DNA of 61,566 nt from Paludibacterium purpuratum (GTDB taxonomy: Bacteria; Pseudomonadota; Gammaproteobacteria; Burkholderiales; Chromobacteriaceae): positions 1 through 61,566 of the forward strand of contig NZ_SNZP01000019.1 of assembly GCF_004363805.1 (NCBI RefSeq). The letters are read 5' to 3'. Numbering within the stretch: position 1 is the stretch's first letter; each line of letters opens with the position of its first letter. This document shows positions 43,255 to 50,984 of this stretch, piece by piece. Position numbers and translations under genes: made by a program. The notes below the pieces were generated by a model. It ran no database searches. It was not told where the DNA came from and worked only from the letters and a program-made list of their open reading frames with translations.

Positions 43255-44973
43255 TTACTTGGCCAGGAAGACGTGCGGGTAGACCGGCTCCCACATTTTA
43301 GCGTCGATCTTGGCCGCCATCTCGGCGTCGGAGATCGGGGCGATCTGGCCGTCGGCGATGGCTTGTTTGCCGACGCCGATGGCTACCGCGCGAGCCACGT
43401 CGCGCAGCTTGCATACCGGTGGCAGCAGGTTGGCTTCGGCATCGGCGCGGGCCGGCGACAGCTCGGCCAGCGATTTGGCTGCCGCCATGAACAGGCGGTC
43501 GGTGATGCGCGGAATCTTCAGCGCCAGCGCGGCGGCACCCACACCCGGGAAGATGTAGGAGTTGTTGGTCTGGTCGACCTTGAACGCGCGGCCATTGCGC
43601 TCGATCGGCGGGAACGGGCTGCCGGTGCCGATGATCACGCGGCCTTCGGTCCAGGCCATGAGATCCGCCGGACGGGCTTCGCTGTTGGCGGTCGGGTTCG
43701 ACAGCGGGAAGATCACCGGGCGTGCCACATGCTTGGCCATTTCGCGCACCATGGCTTCGGTGAACGAGCCGGCTTGGCCGGAGACGCCGATCAGCACGGT
43801 CGGCTTGGCGTTCTTGATGACATCCATCATCGACGGCTGGTCGTTTTCCTTATCCCAGCCTTCGATCGCCGTGGCTTTTTGCACGTAGCGGCGCTGGAAC
43901 GGCTCCAACTTTGCCAGGTCGGTCTTGCCTTCGATCATCAGGCCGGCGCGGCCGACCACGTAGAAGCGGCTTGCCGCTTCCTCGGCACTCAATCCAGCTT
44001 CCACCATGATGTTCTGGATCAGCGAAGCGATACCGCAGCCCGCCGAGCCGCCGCCCAGGATCACTACGCGTTGTTCGGTCACCGGCACGCCGGTGACGTT
44101 GATGGCGGCCAGCAGCGTGCCGCTGGCCACGGCGGCGGTACCTTGTACGTCGTCGTTGAAGGTGCACAGCGTGTCGCGATACTTCTCCAACAGGCGGCTG
44201 GCATTATTCTTGGCGAAGTCTTCCCACTGGAGCAGGACATGCGGCCAGCGTTCCTTGACCGCCGAGACGAACTCGTCGATGAATTCATCGTACTCGGCGC
44301 CGCGGATGCGGGCGTGGCGCCAGCCGATGTACAGCGGGTCGGCCAGCAGTTCCTGGTTGTCGGTGCCGACGTCCAGCGTGATCGGCAGGGTCGTGGCCGG
44401 GTGCAGGCCGCCGCAGGCGGTGTAGAGCGCCATTTTGCCGATAGGGATGCCCATGCCGCCGGCGCCCTGGTCGCCCAGGCCGAGAATGCGCTCGCCGTCG
44501 GTGACGACGATGGCTTCGATATTGTCGAAGCGCGGGTTGGCCAGGATCTTGCGGATCAGGCCCTTATGCGGGTAGCTGAGGAACAGGCCGCGCGGCTTGC
44601 GGTAGATGTGGCTGAAGCGCTGGCAACCGGCGCCGACGGTCGGGGTGTAGATGACCGGCAGCATTTCTTCGATGTGTTGGGTGATGACCGCGTAGTACAG
44701 CGTTTCGTTGCTGTCTTGCAGTTCGCGCAGCATGACATAGCGATCGAAGTCCGTCGGCAGTCCGCGCAGGGCTTCCATGCGGCGCGACACCTGTTCTTCC
44801 AGCGTCATGACATTCGGCGGCAACAGGCCGTGCAGACCCAACTCGGCGCGTTCCTCTTCGGTAAAAGCGGTGCCCTTGTTCAACAGCGGGTCGGCCAGGA
44901 TGTCTTGTTCGGTCAGGCGCGTTTTGACCTTGGCGTCGATCGGCATGTCCACGGGCGGAAATTTGGAACCCAT
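43255..44973 (-). CDS. maeA: NAD-dependent malic enzyme (single-domain SfcA type)
   Basis: A 572-residue oxidative decarboxylase converting malate to pyruvate and CO2 with NAD. The malic N-domain contains LPVIYTPTVGAGCQRFSHIYR and VVTDGERILGLGDQGAGGMGIPIGK. The NAD-binding domain has VVILGGGSAGCGIASLIQ, and FPLSNPTANSEA is typical of the family. Length and architecture match E. coli MaeA, and there is no phosphotransacetylase extension, unlike the maeB gene at 56493. GGAG precedes the start. A small ORF lies directly upstream. Confidence 0.96.
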   Translation of the reverse strand: MGSKFPPVDMPIDAKVKTRLTEQDILADPLLNKGTAFTEEERAELGLHGLLPPNVMTLEEQVSRRMEALRGLPTDFDRYVMLRELQDSNETLYYAVITQHIEEMLPVIYTPTVGAGCQRFSHIYRKPRGLFLSYPHKGLIRKILANPRFDNIEAIVVTDGERILGLGDQGAGGMGIPIGKMALYTACGGLHPATTLPITLDVGTDNQELLADPLYIGWRHARIRGAEYDEFIDEFVSAVKERWPHVLLQWEDFAKNNASRLLEKYRDTLCTFNDDVQGTAAVASGTLLAAINVTGVPVTEQRVVILGGGSAGCGIASLIQNIMVEAGLSAEEAASRFYVVGRAGLMIEGKTDLAKLEPFQRRYVQKATAIEGWDKENDQPSMMDVIKNAKPTVLIGVSGQAGSFTEAMVREMAKHVARPVIFPLSNPTANSEARPADLMAWTEGRVIIGTGSPFPPIERNGRAFKVDQTNNSYIFPGVGAAALALKIPRITDRLFMAAAKSLAELSPARADAEANLLPPVCKLRDVARAVAIGVGKQAIADGQIAPISDAEMAAKIDAKMWEPVYPHVFLAK

Positions 44974-44985
44974 TTGAGTCTCCGT

Positions 44986-45204
44986 TTAATTGATGTAGGT
45001 ATGGATGGATGGTGCGAATGGAATATGTTTTTCGCGCAAAATCACCGGATCGGTTTTTTTGATCGCGGGCACTGGGAATAGCAGTACCGGTGGAGCGTCG
45101 GCGTCCAGCAGCGCAACGGTGTGCCACGGCGCCTGAGGGTCGGACTGGACGGCCTGCAAATACTTGCAGCCTGGACATTGGGCTGCGCGCTCAAACTTGA
45201 TCAT
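44986..45204 (-). CDS. Possible small cysteine-containing protein upstream of maeA
   Basis: A 72-residue reading frame with gene-like codon use, ending 12 bases before maeA. It has a C-x-x-C pair (QCPGCKYLQ, residues 9-17) and a C-terminal segment rich in Pro, Ile and His. No family is recognised and no clear ribosome-binding site precedes it. If real it would be cotranscribed with maeA. The alternative is that it is untranslated maeA leader. Confidence 0.4.
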   Translation of the reverse strand: MIKFERAAQCPGCKYLQAVQSDPQAPWHTVALLDADAPPVLLFPVPAIKKTDPVILREKHIPFAPSIHTYIN

Positions 45205-45466
45205 GATGTATTCGGTCGGCCGGGAAATCCGCTGTTATGCCAATGGGTTTAATCGGGCCGACTCATGACGTAATTTCGATGCCGCTAGGCTACTCCATTT
45301 TTTTTGGCCAGCTGATGCATTGTGCGCATGGATTCATGTGCCAAGCGCAGCGTGCGATCGGGCCGCCGTAGCGGCTTCTGCCGTGTATGGCACGCGCTGC
45401 TTGCCTTGGCGGATTGCAACCGGTTTGAGGCGTCGAGTGCGGGAGCGAATCCACGGTTCGGATTCA

Positions 45467-45491
45467 ATGCCAAATGCCTTGAATTTGGCAT
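45467..45491. promoter_or_regulatory. Upstream inverted repeat in the hydrogenase promoter
   Basis: Perfect 9-base arms ATGCCAAAT / ATTTGGCAT flank a 7-base spacer, centred at about -68 from the inferred start. Spacing and position suit an activator site upstream of the FNR-like box. I cannot name the protein. Confidence 0.5.
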
Positions 45492-45498
45492 ACAAGGA

Positions 45499-45540
45499 AT
45501 GATCAGGATCAAAGAGTTGCCGTAATGGCTGTTCGATAAT
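45499..45540 (+). promoter_or_regulatory. FNR/Anr-dependent class II promoter (candidate) for the hydrogenase operon
   Basis: The box ATGATcaggATCAA (45499-45512) matches the FNR consensus TTGATnnnnATCAA at 9 of 10 fixed positions. GATAAT at 45535-45540 is a one-mismatch -10 box. If its bases are -12 to -7, the start is 45547 and the FNR box is centred exactly at -41.5, the class II activation position. No good -35 hexamer is needed in such promoters. The inference is anaerobic activation. Confidence 0.68.
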
Positions 45541-45558
45541 GAAGTCAGATCGGCGTCG

Positions 45559-45586
45559 ATGTTCGCCAATGTTCGTTAGCGAACAT
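45559..45586. promoter_or_regulatory. ATGTTCG half-site cluster downstream of the hydrogenase start
   Basis: ATGTTCG occurs at 45559-45565 and again at 45569-45575, ten bases apart (one helical turn). The inverted copy CGAACAT follows at 45580-45586 with a TTAG loop. It could be a repressor operator just inside the transcript, or an RNA hairpin in the leader. Confidence 0.45.
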
Positions 45587-45824
45587 GATGCCGGAGCTGG
45601 CGGCTTTTCTGCGTGTCTCGCCCTTTCTGTTCATCGCCGCGCTAGCGGCGCTCTGTCGGTTTCAACGGGTATCACGTCTGAAACCGGGCCCTTGAGGGCT
45701 CGTTACCGTTCAGAATGAATCGCGTTGCGCGTCTCTCTGCGGAGGCACTGATGCGCGCAAACGAACATGCCACGTTCGGCCTCGCGGCGTCGGCATCCCT
45801 CGGTCGAGGCAGGGAAGGACAGTC

Positions 45825-47021
45825 ATGGTGGCGGCACTGAAGGCGGATATCGAGCGCATCGTGCAGGCGGGCGAGTGGCAACGCGATGACCTGGTGCGCG
45901 TGCTCGGCACGCAAGACGCCGAGGCGTTGGAAACCTTGCGCGCCGCGGCCGAGGCCACCTTGCTCGACAAGGTCGGCGCCGGTGTCAGCCTGCGCGGCCT
46001 GATCGAATTCTCCAATGTCTGTATCAGCGACTGTCTGTACTGCGGCATCCGTAAACATAACCGAAAAGTCGAGCGTTATACCCTGACCGACGATGAGATC
46101 GTCGCCTCGGCGCGCTGGTGCGCCGAAATGGGCTATGGCTCGGTGGTGTTGCAATCGGGCGAGCGGCGCGATGCACAGTTCATCGACCGACTGGCGGCCA
46201 ATGTGCGCGCCATCAAACAAGCCACGCGCTCGGCGCGACAGCCGGACGGTGTCGGCATCACCTTGTGCGTCGGCGAACAGTCGCGCGACGACTATCAGCG
46301 GTTGTTCGACGCCGGCGCTCACCGCTATCTGCTGCGCATGGAAACGTCTTCGCCCGAGTTGTTCGCCCTGATCCACCCGGCACAACAGCGCTTCGAAACC
46401 CGCCTGCAATGTCTGAAGACGCTGCGCGAGGTTGGCTTCCAGGTCGGCACCGGCGTGATGATCGGCATTCCCGGTCAGACATTGACGCAGTTGGCCGATG
46501 ACTTGCTGTTCTTCCGTTCCCTGGATATCGACATGCTCGGCATGGGGCCGTACATCCCGCATGGGGCTGCCGCCATGCCGGCGTCGTTGCCGGTGGCGCC
46601 GGTGGCCGAGCGTTTGGATCTGGCTTTCAAGATGATCGCATTGGCCAGGTTGACGCTGGGCGATGTGAATATCGCCGCCACCACCGCACTGCAGGCGCTC
46701 GACCCGGTCGGTCGAGAGCGCGGCCTGCGTTTCGGCGCCAATGTGATCATGCCGCAGGTCACACCGCTGGCGGTGCGCAAGCAGTACACCTTGTATGACG
46801 GCAAGCCGTGTTTGGAAGACAGCGCCGGCCAATGCGCCACCTGTTTGGAAGGCCGCATCGCTTCGGTCAATCGCTTCATCCGTTATCACCATTGGGGCGA
46901 TTCGGTGCACTTTGCCCGTCGCAACGATTTGCCGGTCGAGTCGCCCCAGGCACCGGCCGTGCCGCGCCATCCGAATGTGCGCACCGACAAGATTATCCAA
47001 CTGCATCTGAAGCAGGATTGA
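45825..47021 (+). CDS. hydE: [FeFe]-hydrogenase maturase HydE (radical SAM)
   Basis: A 398-residue radical SAM enzyme. The [4Fe-4S]/SAM motif C-x3-C-x2-C is C66, C70, C73 (NVCISDCLYCGIR). A second C-terminal site C-x7-C-x2-C (C328, C336, C339; PCLEDSAGQCATC) matches the auxiliary cluster site known in Thermotoga maritima HydE. HydE acts on the HydG-made Fe(CO)2CN-cysteine synthon during assembly of the di-iron subcluster. AAGGAC precedes the start. First gene of the hydrogenase operon. Confidence 0.95.
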   Translation: MVAALKADIERIVQAGEWQRDDLVRVLGTQDAEALETLRAAAEATLLDKVGAGVSLRGLIEFSNVCISDCLYCGIRKHNRKVERYTLTDDEIVASARWCAEMGYGSVVLQSGERRDAQFIDRLAANVRAIKQATRSARQPDGVGITLCVGEQSRDDYQRLFDAGAHRYLLRMETSSPELFALIHPAQQRFETRLQCLKTLREVGFQVGTGVMIGIPGQTLTQLADDLLFFRSLDIDMLGMGPYIPHGAAAMPASLPVAPVAERLDLAFKMIALARLTLGDVNIAATTALQALDPVGRERGLRFGANVIMPQVTPLAVRKQYTLYDGKPCLEDSAGQCATCLEGRIASVNRFIRYHHWGDSVHFARRNDLPVESPQAPAVPRHPNVRTDKIIQLHLKQD

Positions 47022-47098
47022 TGCGGTTGCCAAGAGATTAGTGCATTAAAAAATCGCCCCGGCGTGCCGGGCACAGCAATCCAGGTCTGGAGGAAAAA

Positions 47099-49105
47099 TT
47101 GGAAACTTTGGTGTATGGGGTTTGGGATGGCAAGGTCTACGACTTGCGAAAACAATCCGTTTCTGACGATGCGACCATCCCGGGTTTGACCGGATTCGAG
47201 GCGTTCGCCCCCGGTAATCCGGTTAAGGTTTTTGTCGCCGACCGCGGTTTCATGGTGTTCGACGAACAAGCCAATTTGGCCGGTGCTTTCTGGCAATATC
47301 TGGCGCGCGCCGCCGACGAATCTTGCGGCAAGTGCACGCCGTGCCGGGTCGGCACGGTGGAGCTGCGCGACCAGCTCGACGTTTTGCGGCGCGGCGAGGC
47401 CCCTGCGGGCGGCCTGCATAATCTGCGCATGCTGGCGCATCTGTTGGCCACCACGTCGCTGTGCGGTCTGGGCCAATCCTCCGGACGGGCACTGCTTGAC
47501 GCGTTGACTCATTTCCCGAGCGAATTCACGCCCAAGACGCCCGTGGGCGAGCAAAACGGCGTGATCTACACCACGGCGCCCTGTATCGAGGCCTGTCCGT
47601 CGCGCCTGGATGTGCCGCGTTATATCGACGGTATCCGTGCCGGCCGCAATACCCAGGCGATGGAGGTCATCCTCGAAAAGTACCCGATGGCCGCTTCCTG
47701 TGGTCGTGTGTGCGTGCGTTTCTGCGAATCGGCCTGTCGGCGCCAGGATGCCGAAGGGGCGCTGGCAATCAAGATGCTTAAGCGCTTTGCCTCGGACAAG
47801 GCCTACGACACCGGCAAGCCGTTTTTCGGTAAAGAACGCGTCACCCCGGTGTTGCCTACCAAGAAGAAGGTGGCGGTGGTCGGTGCCGGTCCGGCCGGTG
47901 TGACCTGTGCCTACCAGTTGCTCAAGCGCGGGGTGGATGTCGATGTGATCGACATGCAGCACAAGGCGGGCGGCATGGCCTCGGTGGGGATTCCCAGCTA
48001 CCGCCTGCCCAAGGATGTTCTCAAGGCCGAAACCGAGGGCGCCATCGTCGGCCTGGGCGGCCAGATGGTCTATGGCAAGAAGTTGGGCACCGACTTCGCG
48101 CTCGACGATCTGTTCGCACAGGGCTACGACAGTGTGTTCCTGGGTTACGGCGCCAGCCGCGGCACGCTTTTGGGCGTCGTGGATGAAGATCCCTCGCTCA
48201 AGGGCTATTTCTCCGGCATCGATTTCCTCAAGGCGGTACACGATCGTGTCGAGGACGGTGTGCCGTTCGAAGTGAAGGGCGAAGTGATCGTGGTCGGCGG
48301 CGGTAACGTGGCGATGGACTGTGTACGCTCGGCGCTGCGCTTGGGCGCCAAGAAGGTGCATTTGGTGTATCGCCGAACCGTGGCCGACATGCCGGCCGAT
48401 CACGAGGAAATCGAGGCGTCCGAGAAGGAGGGCGTGGTGTTCCATTGCCTGACCAACCCGTCGCGGCTGATTTCGGATAACGGCAAAGTGGTGGGCGTGG
48501 AAGTGGTCGACATGCGTCAGACCGAAGTGGACGCCCGTGGCCGCCGCAGCGTGGAAGCCGTGGAAGGCTCCGAGCATCGACTGAATTGCGACGTGGTGAT
48601 TGCCGCCATCGGCCAGCAAGTGGACCGTGCGACGCTCGTTGACGCCGACGGTATCGAGACCGATCGCTGGGGATGCGTTGTGGCCGACAAGGATACGATG
48701 GTTACTTCGCGTCCGGGCGTGTTCGCCGGCGGCGATTGTGTGCTCGGGCCACAGACCTTGATCCAGGCGATGGCGCACGGCGAACGTGCCGCTATCAGCA
48801 TCCTGCAGCATCTGCAGGGCCAGCAGCCGTCGGTATTGCCGGAGCAGCGCATGCAGCAGTTGATCGCCGCCAATAAGTTGCTCAACAACGAGTGCCTGCA
48901 GCGCGATGTGATGCCGAAGGGGCGCCAGCCGGTGCCGGAGCAGGAGGTCGAAGACCGCATCGGCAACTTCACCGAGGTGGAGCTCGCGCTGACGCAACGC
49001 GACGCCTATCTGGAAGCCGAGCGCTGCCTGCGTTGTTACCGCCACTATCTGGTGGTGACCGAGAACCCGCTGGCCGAAACCGCCTGCGCCGTCGAATTCG
49101 CATAA
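47099..49105 (+). CDS. NuoF-type iron-sulfur / GltD-like FAD-NAD(P) oxidoreductase fusion (hydrogenase electron partner)
   Basis: A 668-residue protein with a TTG start placed by GGAGG. Residues ~70-140 hold the NuoF C-terminal [4Fe-4S] site (ESCGKCTPCR, C76, C79, C82, and C122), without the preceding NADH/FMN domain. From ~155 it is GltD-like: cluster cysteines C162, C166, C201, C205, C209 and C213, the FAD motif VVGAGPAG near 260, and a second dinucleotide motif VVGGGNVAMD near 398. A C-terminal CLRC pair follows. GltD-type subunits exchange electrons between NAD(P)H and iron-sulfur clusters. Placed next to hydA, it is the probable NAD(P)H link of a glutamate-synthase-linked (HydDB group A2-like) hydrogenase. 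Confidence 0.88.
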   Translation: METLVYGVWDGKVYDLRKQSVSDDATIPGLTGFEAFAPGNPVKVFVADRGFMVFDEQANLAGAFWQYLARAADESCGKCTPCRVGTVELRDQLDVLRRGEAPAGGLHNLRMLAHLLATTSLCGLGQSSGRALLDALTHFPSEFTPKTPVGEQNGVIYTTAPCIEACPSRLDVPRYIDGIRAGRNTQAMEVILEKYPMAASCGRVCVRFCESACRRQDAEGALAIKMLKRFASDKAYDTGKPFFGKERVTPVLPTKKKVAVVGAGPAGVTCAYQLLKRGVDVDVIDMQHKAGGMASVGIPSYRLPKDVLKAETEGAIVGLGGQMVYGKKLGTDFALDDLFAQGYDSVFLGYGASRGTLLGVVDEDPSLKGYFSGIDFLKAVHDRVEDGVPFEVKGEVIVVGGGNVAMDCVRSALRLGAKKVHLVYRRTVADMPADHEEIEASEKEGVVFHCLTNPSRLISDNGKVVGVEVVDMRQTEVDARGRRSVEAVEGSEHRLNCDVVIAAIGQQVDRATLVDADGIETDRWGCVVADKDTMVTSRPGVFAGGDCVLGPQTLIQAMAHGERAAISILQHLQGQQPSVLPEQRMQQLIAANKLLNNECLQRDVMPKGRQPVPEQEVEDRIGNFTEVELALTQRDAYLEAERCLRCYRHYLVVTENPLAETACAVEFA

Positions 49106-49118
49106 TGGTTGAAAGATT

Positions 49119-50876
49119 ATGAAAGCACAGATCAATAACAAGGAATGTTCGTTCGAAGCGCAGGAATCGATCCTGCAGGTGGCGCGCAAGAACGGCGTGT
49201 TCATCCCGACTTTGTGCGAGTTGCATGACCAGGGCCATGCCCCGGGAACCTGTCGCGTCTGTCTGGTGGAAGTGAAGCGCGAAGGTTCGGCAACCTCGGA
49301 GTTCGTCACCGCATGCGATACGCCGATGCAGGACGGTCTGCAAGTGATGACCCGCACCCAGGCGGTGCAGGACATGCGCCGTGTGCAGGTGGAGCTGATC
49401 ATGGCCGAGCACAACCAGGATTGTGCCGCCTGTTCGCGCCACGGCGATTGCGAATTGTTGGACGTGGCCGAAGCGGTCGGCGTGCGCCAGTCGGCTTGTA
49501 CCATCGCCAAGCCTGGTGTGACCTCGGTGTGCGAAGGCACCGACGAGGCGATCCGTTTCGACCCGAGCCGCTGTATCCGTTGTATGCGTTGCGTGGCCAT
49601 GTGCCGCGATATCCAGGGCGTGGACGCATTGAGTCTGGTGGGGCGCGGTGCCGAGACGGCCATCGTGCTTAACGGCGGCGAAGGTCGTCGTCAGTCGGAC
49701 TGCGTGTCTTGCGGCCAGTGCGTGATGGTGTGTCCGACCGGCGCTTTGGCGGAAAACGATCAGACCCAGGCCGTGCTGAATTACCTGATCGATCCGGAAA
49801 TCGTGACGGTGTTCCAGATCGCGCCGGCGATCCGCGTCGGCTTCGGTCAGGAGTTCGGTCTGCCGGCCGGTACCAACGTCGAAGGCCAAGTGGTGTCGGC
49901 ATTGCGTGCCATCGGCGCCGATGTGATTCTCGACACCAATTTCGCCGCCGACCTGGTCATCATGGAAGAGGGCAACGAAGTGCTGGGCCGTGTGCTGGAA
50001 GGCCGCGGCACGACGTTCACCTCCTGTTGTCCGGGCTGGGTGGATTTCGCCGAGAAGCATTTCCCGGGCATCCTGCCGATGGTGTCTTCGACCCGCTCGC
50101 CGCAGCAGTGCCTGGGCTCGCTGGCCAAGACTTACCTGGCCAAGAAGATGGATATCGATGCCAAGCACATCCGTGTGGTATCGATCATGCCCTGTACCGC
50201 CAAGAAACAGGAAGCGGCACGGCCGGAGTTGGCGAAGGACGGCGTGCCGGACGTCGATGTCGTGCTGACCATTCGCGAATTCGCCCGGTTGTTGCGCCGC
50301 GAAGGCGTCAATCTGGCCGAGCTCGAACCTTCGGCTTTCGATGATCCGTTGATGAGCGAGTACACCGGCGCCGGGGTGATTTTCGGTACCACCGGCGGTG
50401 TGATGGAGGCGGCAATCCGTACCTTGTACTTTGTGGCCAACGGCAAGGAGTTGGACGGCATCGAAGTGCACGACGTGCGCGGCTTCGACCGTGTACGCGA
50501 AGCCACCATCGAAGTGGGCGGCCAGGTCGGCACGCTCAACGTGGCGATGGTGCATGGTCTGAAGGGGGCGGCGCAGGTGGCGCAGGCCGTGCTGGACGGT
50601 TCGGTCAAGTATGACTTCATCGAGGTCATGGCCTGCCCGGGCGGTTGTATCGACGGCGGCGGTCATCTACGCAGCAAGAAGGGCTATCTGAAGCATGCCG
50701 AGGCGCGGCGCAAGGGGCTGTATGCCATCGACCGCAAGACCGGCGCGCGCCAGTCGCACAATAACCAGCAGGTGCAGAAGCTGTACCAGGATTTCCTGGG
50801 CGAACCGCTATCGCATGCTTCGCACGATCTGCTGCATACGCATTACCAGGCTAAACCGCGCGAGACCGATGTTTAA
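49119..50876 (+). CDS. hydA: [FeFe] hydrogenase catalytic subunit
   Basis: A 585-residue CpI-like enzyme that reduces protons or oxidises H2. The N-terminal [2Fe-2S] domain has C33, C45, C48 and C66. The His-ligated cluster is H98, C102, C105, C111. Two ferredoxin clusters are at C152-C162 and C195-C205. All H-cluster motifs are intact: L1 TSCCPGW (C303 proton relay, C304 ligand), L2 MPCTAKKQE (C359) and L3 EVMACPGGCIDGGG (C506, C510). A small-subunit-like tail follows. No signal peptide is present, so it is cytoplasmic. It lies 13 bases after its flavoprotein partner. Confidence 0.97.
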   Translation: MKAQINNKECSFEAQESILQVARKNGVFIPTLCELHDQGHAPGTCRVCLVEVKREGSATSEFVTACDTPMQDGLQVMTRTQAVQDMRRVQVELIMAEHNQDCAACSRHGDCELLDVAEAVGVRQSACTIAKPGVTSVCEGTDEAIRFDPSRCIRCMRCVAMCRDIQGVDALSLVGRGAETAIVLNGGEGRRQSDCVSCGQCVMVCPTGALAENDQTQAVLNYLIDPEIVTVFQIAPAIRVGFGQEFGLPAGTNVEGQVVSALRAIGADVILDTNFAADLVIMEEGNEVLGRVLEGRGTTFTSCCPGWVDFAEKHFPGILPMVSSTRSPQQCLGSLAKTYLAKKMDIDAKHIRVVSIMPCTAKKQEAARPELAKDGVPDVDVVLTIREFARLLRREGVNLAELEPSAFDDPLMSEYTGAGVIFGTTGGVMEAAIRTLYFVANGKELDGIEVHDVRGFDRVREATIEVGGQVGTLNVAMVHGLKGAAQVAQAVLDGSVKYDFIEVMACPGGCIDGGGHLRSKKGYLKHAEARRKGLYAIDRKTGARQSHNNQQVQKLYQDFLGEPLSHASHDLLHTHYQAKPRETDV

Positions 50877-50895
50877 GCGCGTGGCGACGTAATGA

Positions 50896-50933
50896 GAGGC
50901 CCGCCCCGTCGCCCGGTCAGGGCGCGGGGCCTC
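50896..50933 (+). other. Hairpin between hydA and hydG
   Basis: The 108-base gap holds a GC-rich inverted repeat: GAGGCC pairs with GGCCTC, and inside it GCCC pairs with GGGC around GGTCA. No T-run follows, so it is more likely an mRNA-stabilising or processing hairpin separating hydA from the maturase genes than a terminator. Confidence 0.5.
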
Positions 50934-50984
50934 GAGGGCCCGGCTGGACGGGGATTCTCGAAGATCATCATATTGGAGTAAAAC

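Larger units (their letters stand above)
45205..45824 (+). promoter_or_regulatory. Hydrogenase operon promoter and long leader region
   Basis: A 620-base gap with no convincing gene. It contains, in order, a 9-bp inverted repeat (45467-45491), an FNR/Anr-like box (45499-45512), a -10 element (45535-45540) and a three-half-site ATGTTCG element (45559-45586). Farther down is a leader hairpin pairing GGGCCC with GGGCTC (with a TTGA loop, about 45686-45701) inside an outer TCTGAA / TTCAGA stem. The leader from the inferred start to hydE is about 278 bases. The maeA-side promoter must lie in the first part. Confidence 0.6.

Noticed and set aside
43273-45081. A 602-codon frame antisense to maeA
   Set aside because: Shadow of maeA; no recognisable domain, and it crosses the maeA promoter region.
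45285-45569. A 94-codon minus-strand ORF in the hydrogenase promoter gap
   Set aside because: Unbiased codon use, no ribosome-binding site, and it covers the FNR-like box and -10 element.
46886-49663. A 925-codon open frame antisense to hydE, the flavoprotein gene and hydA
   Set aside because: It is the mirror frame of GC-rich genes with strong codon bias. The product is low-complexity (His, Gln, Ala, Arg rich), matches no family, and the opposite strand carries unmistakable enzymes.
48969-50666. A 565-codon antisense frame over hydA
   Set aside because: Same composition artefact. Its residues mirror the hydA cysteine motifs and it has no ribosome-binding site or family features.
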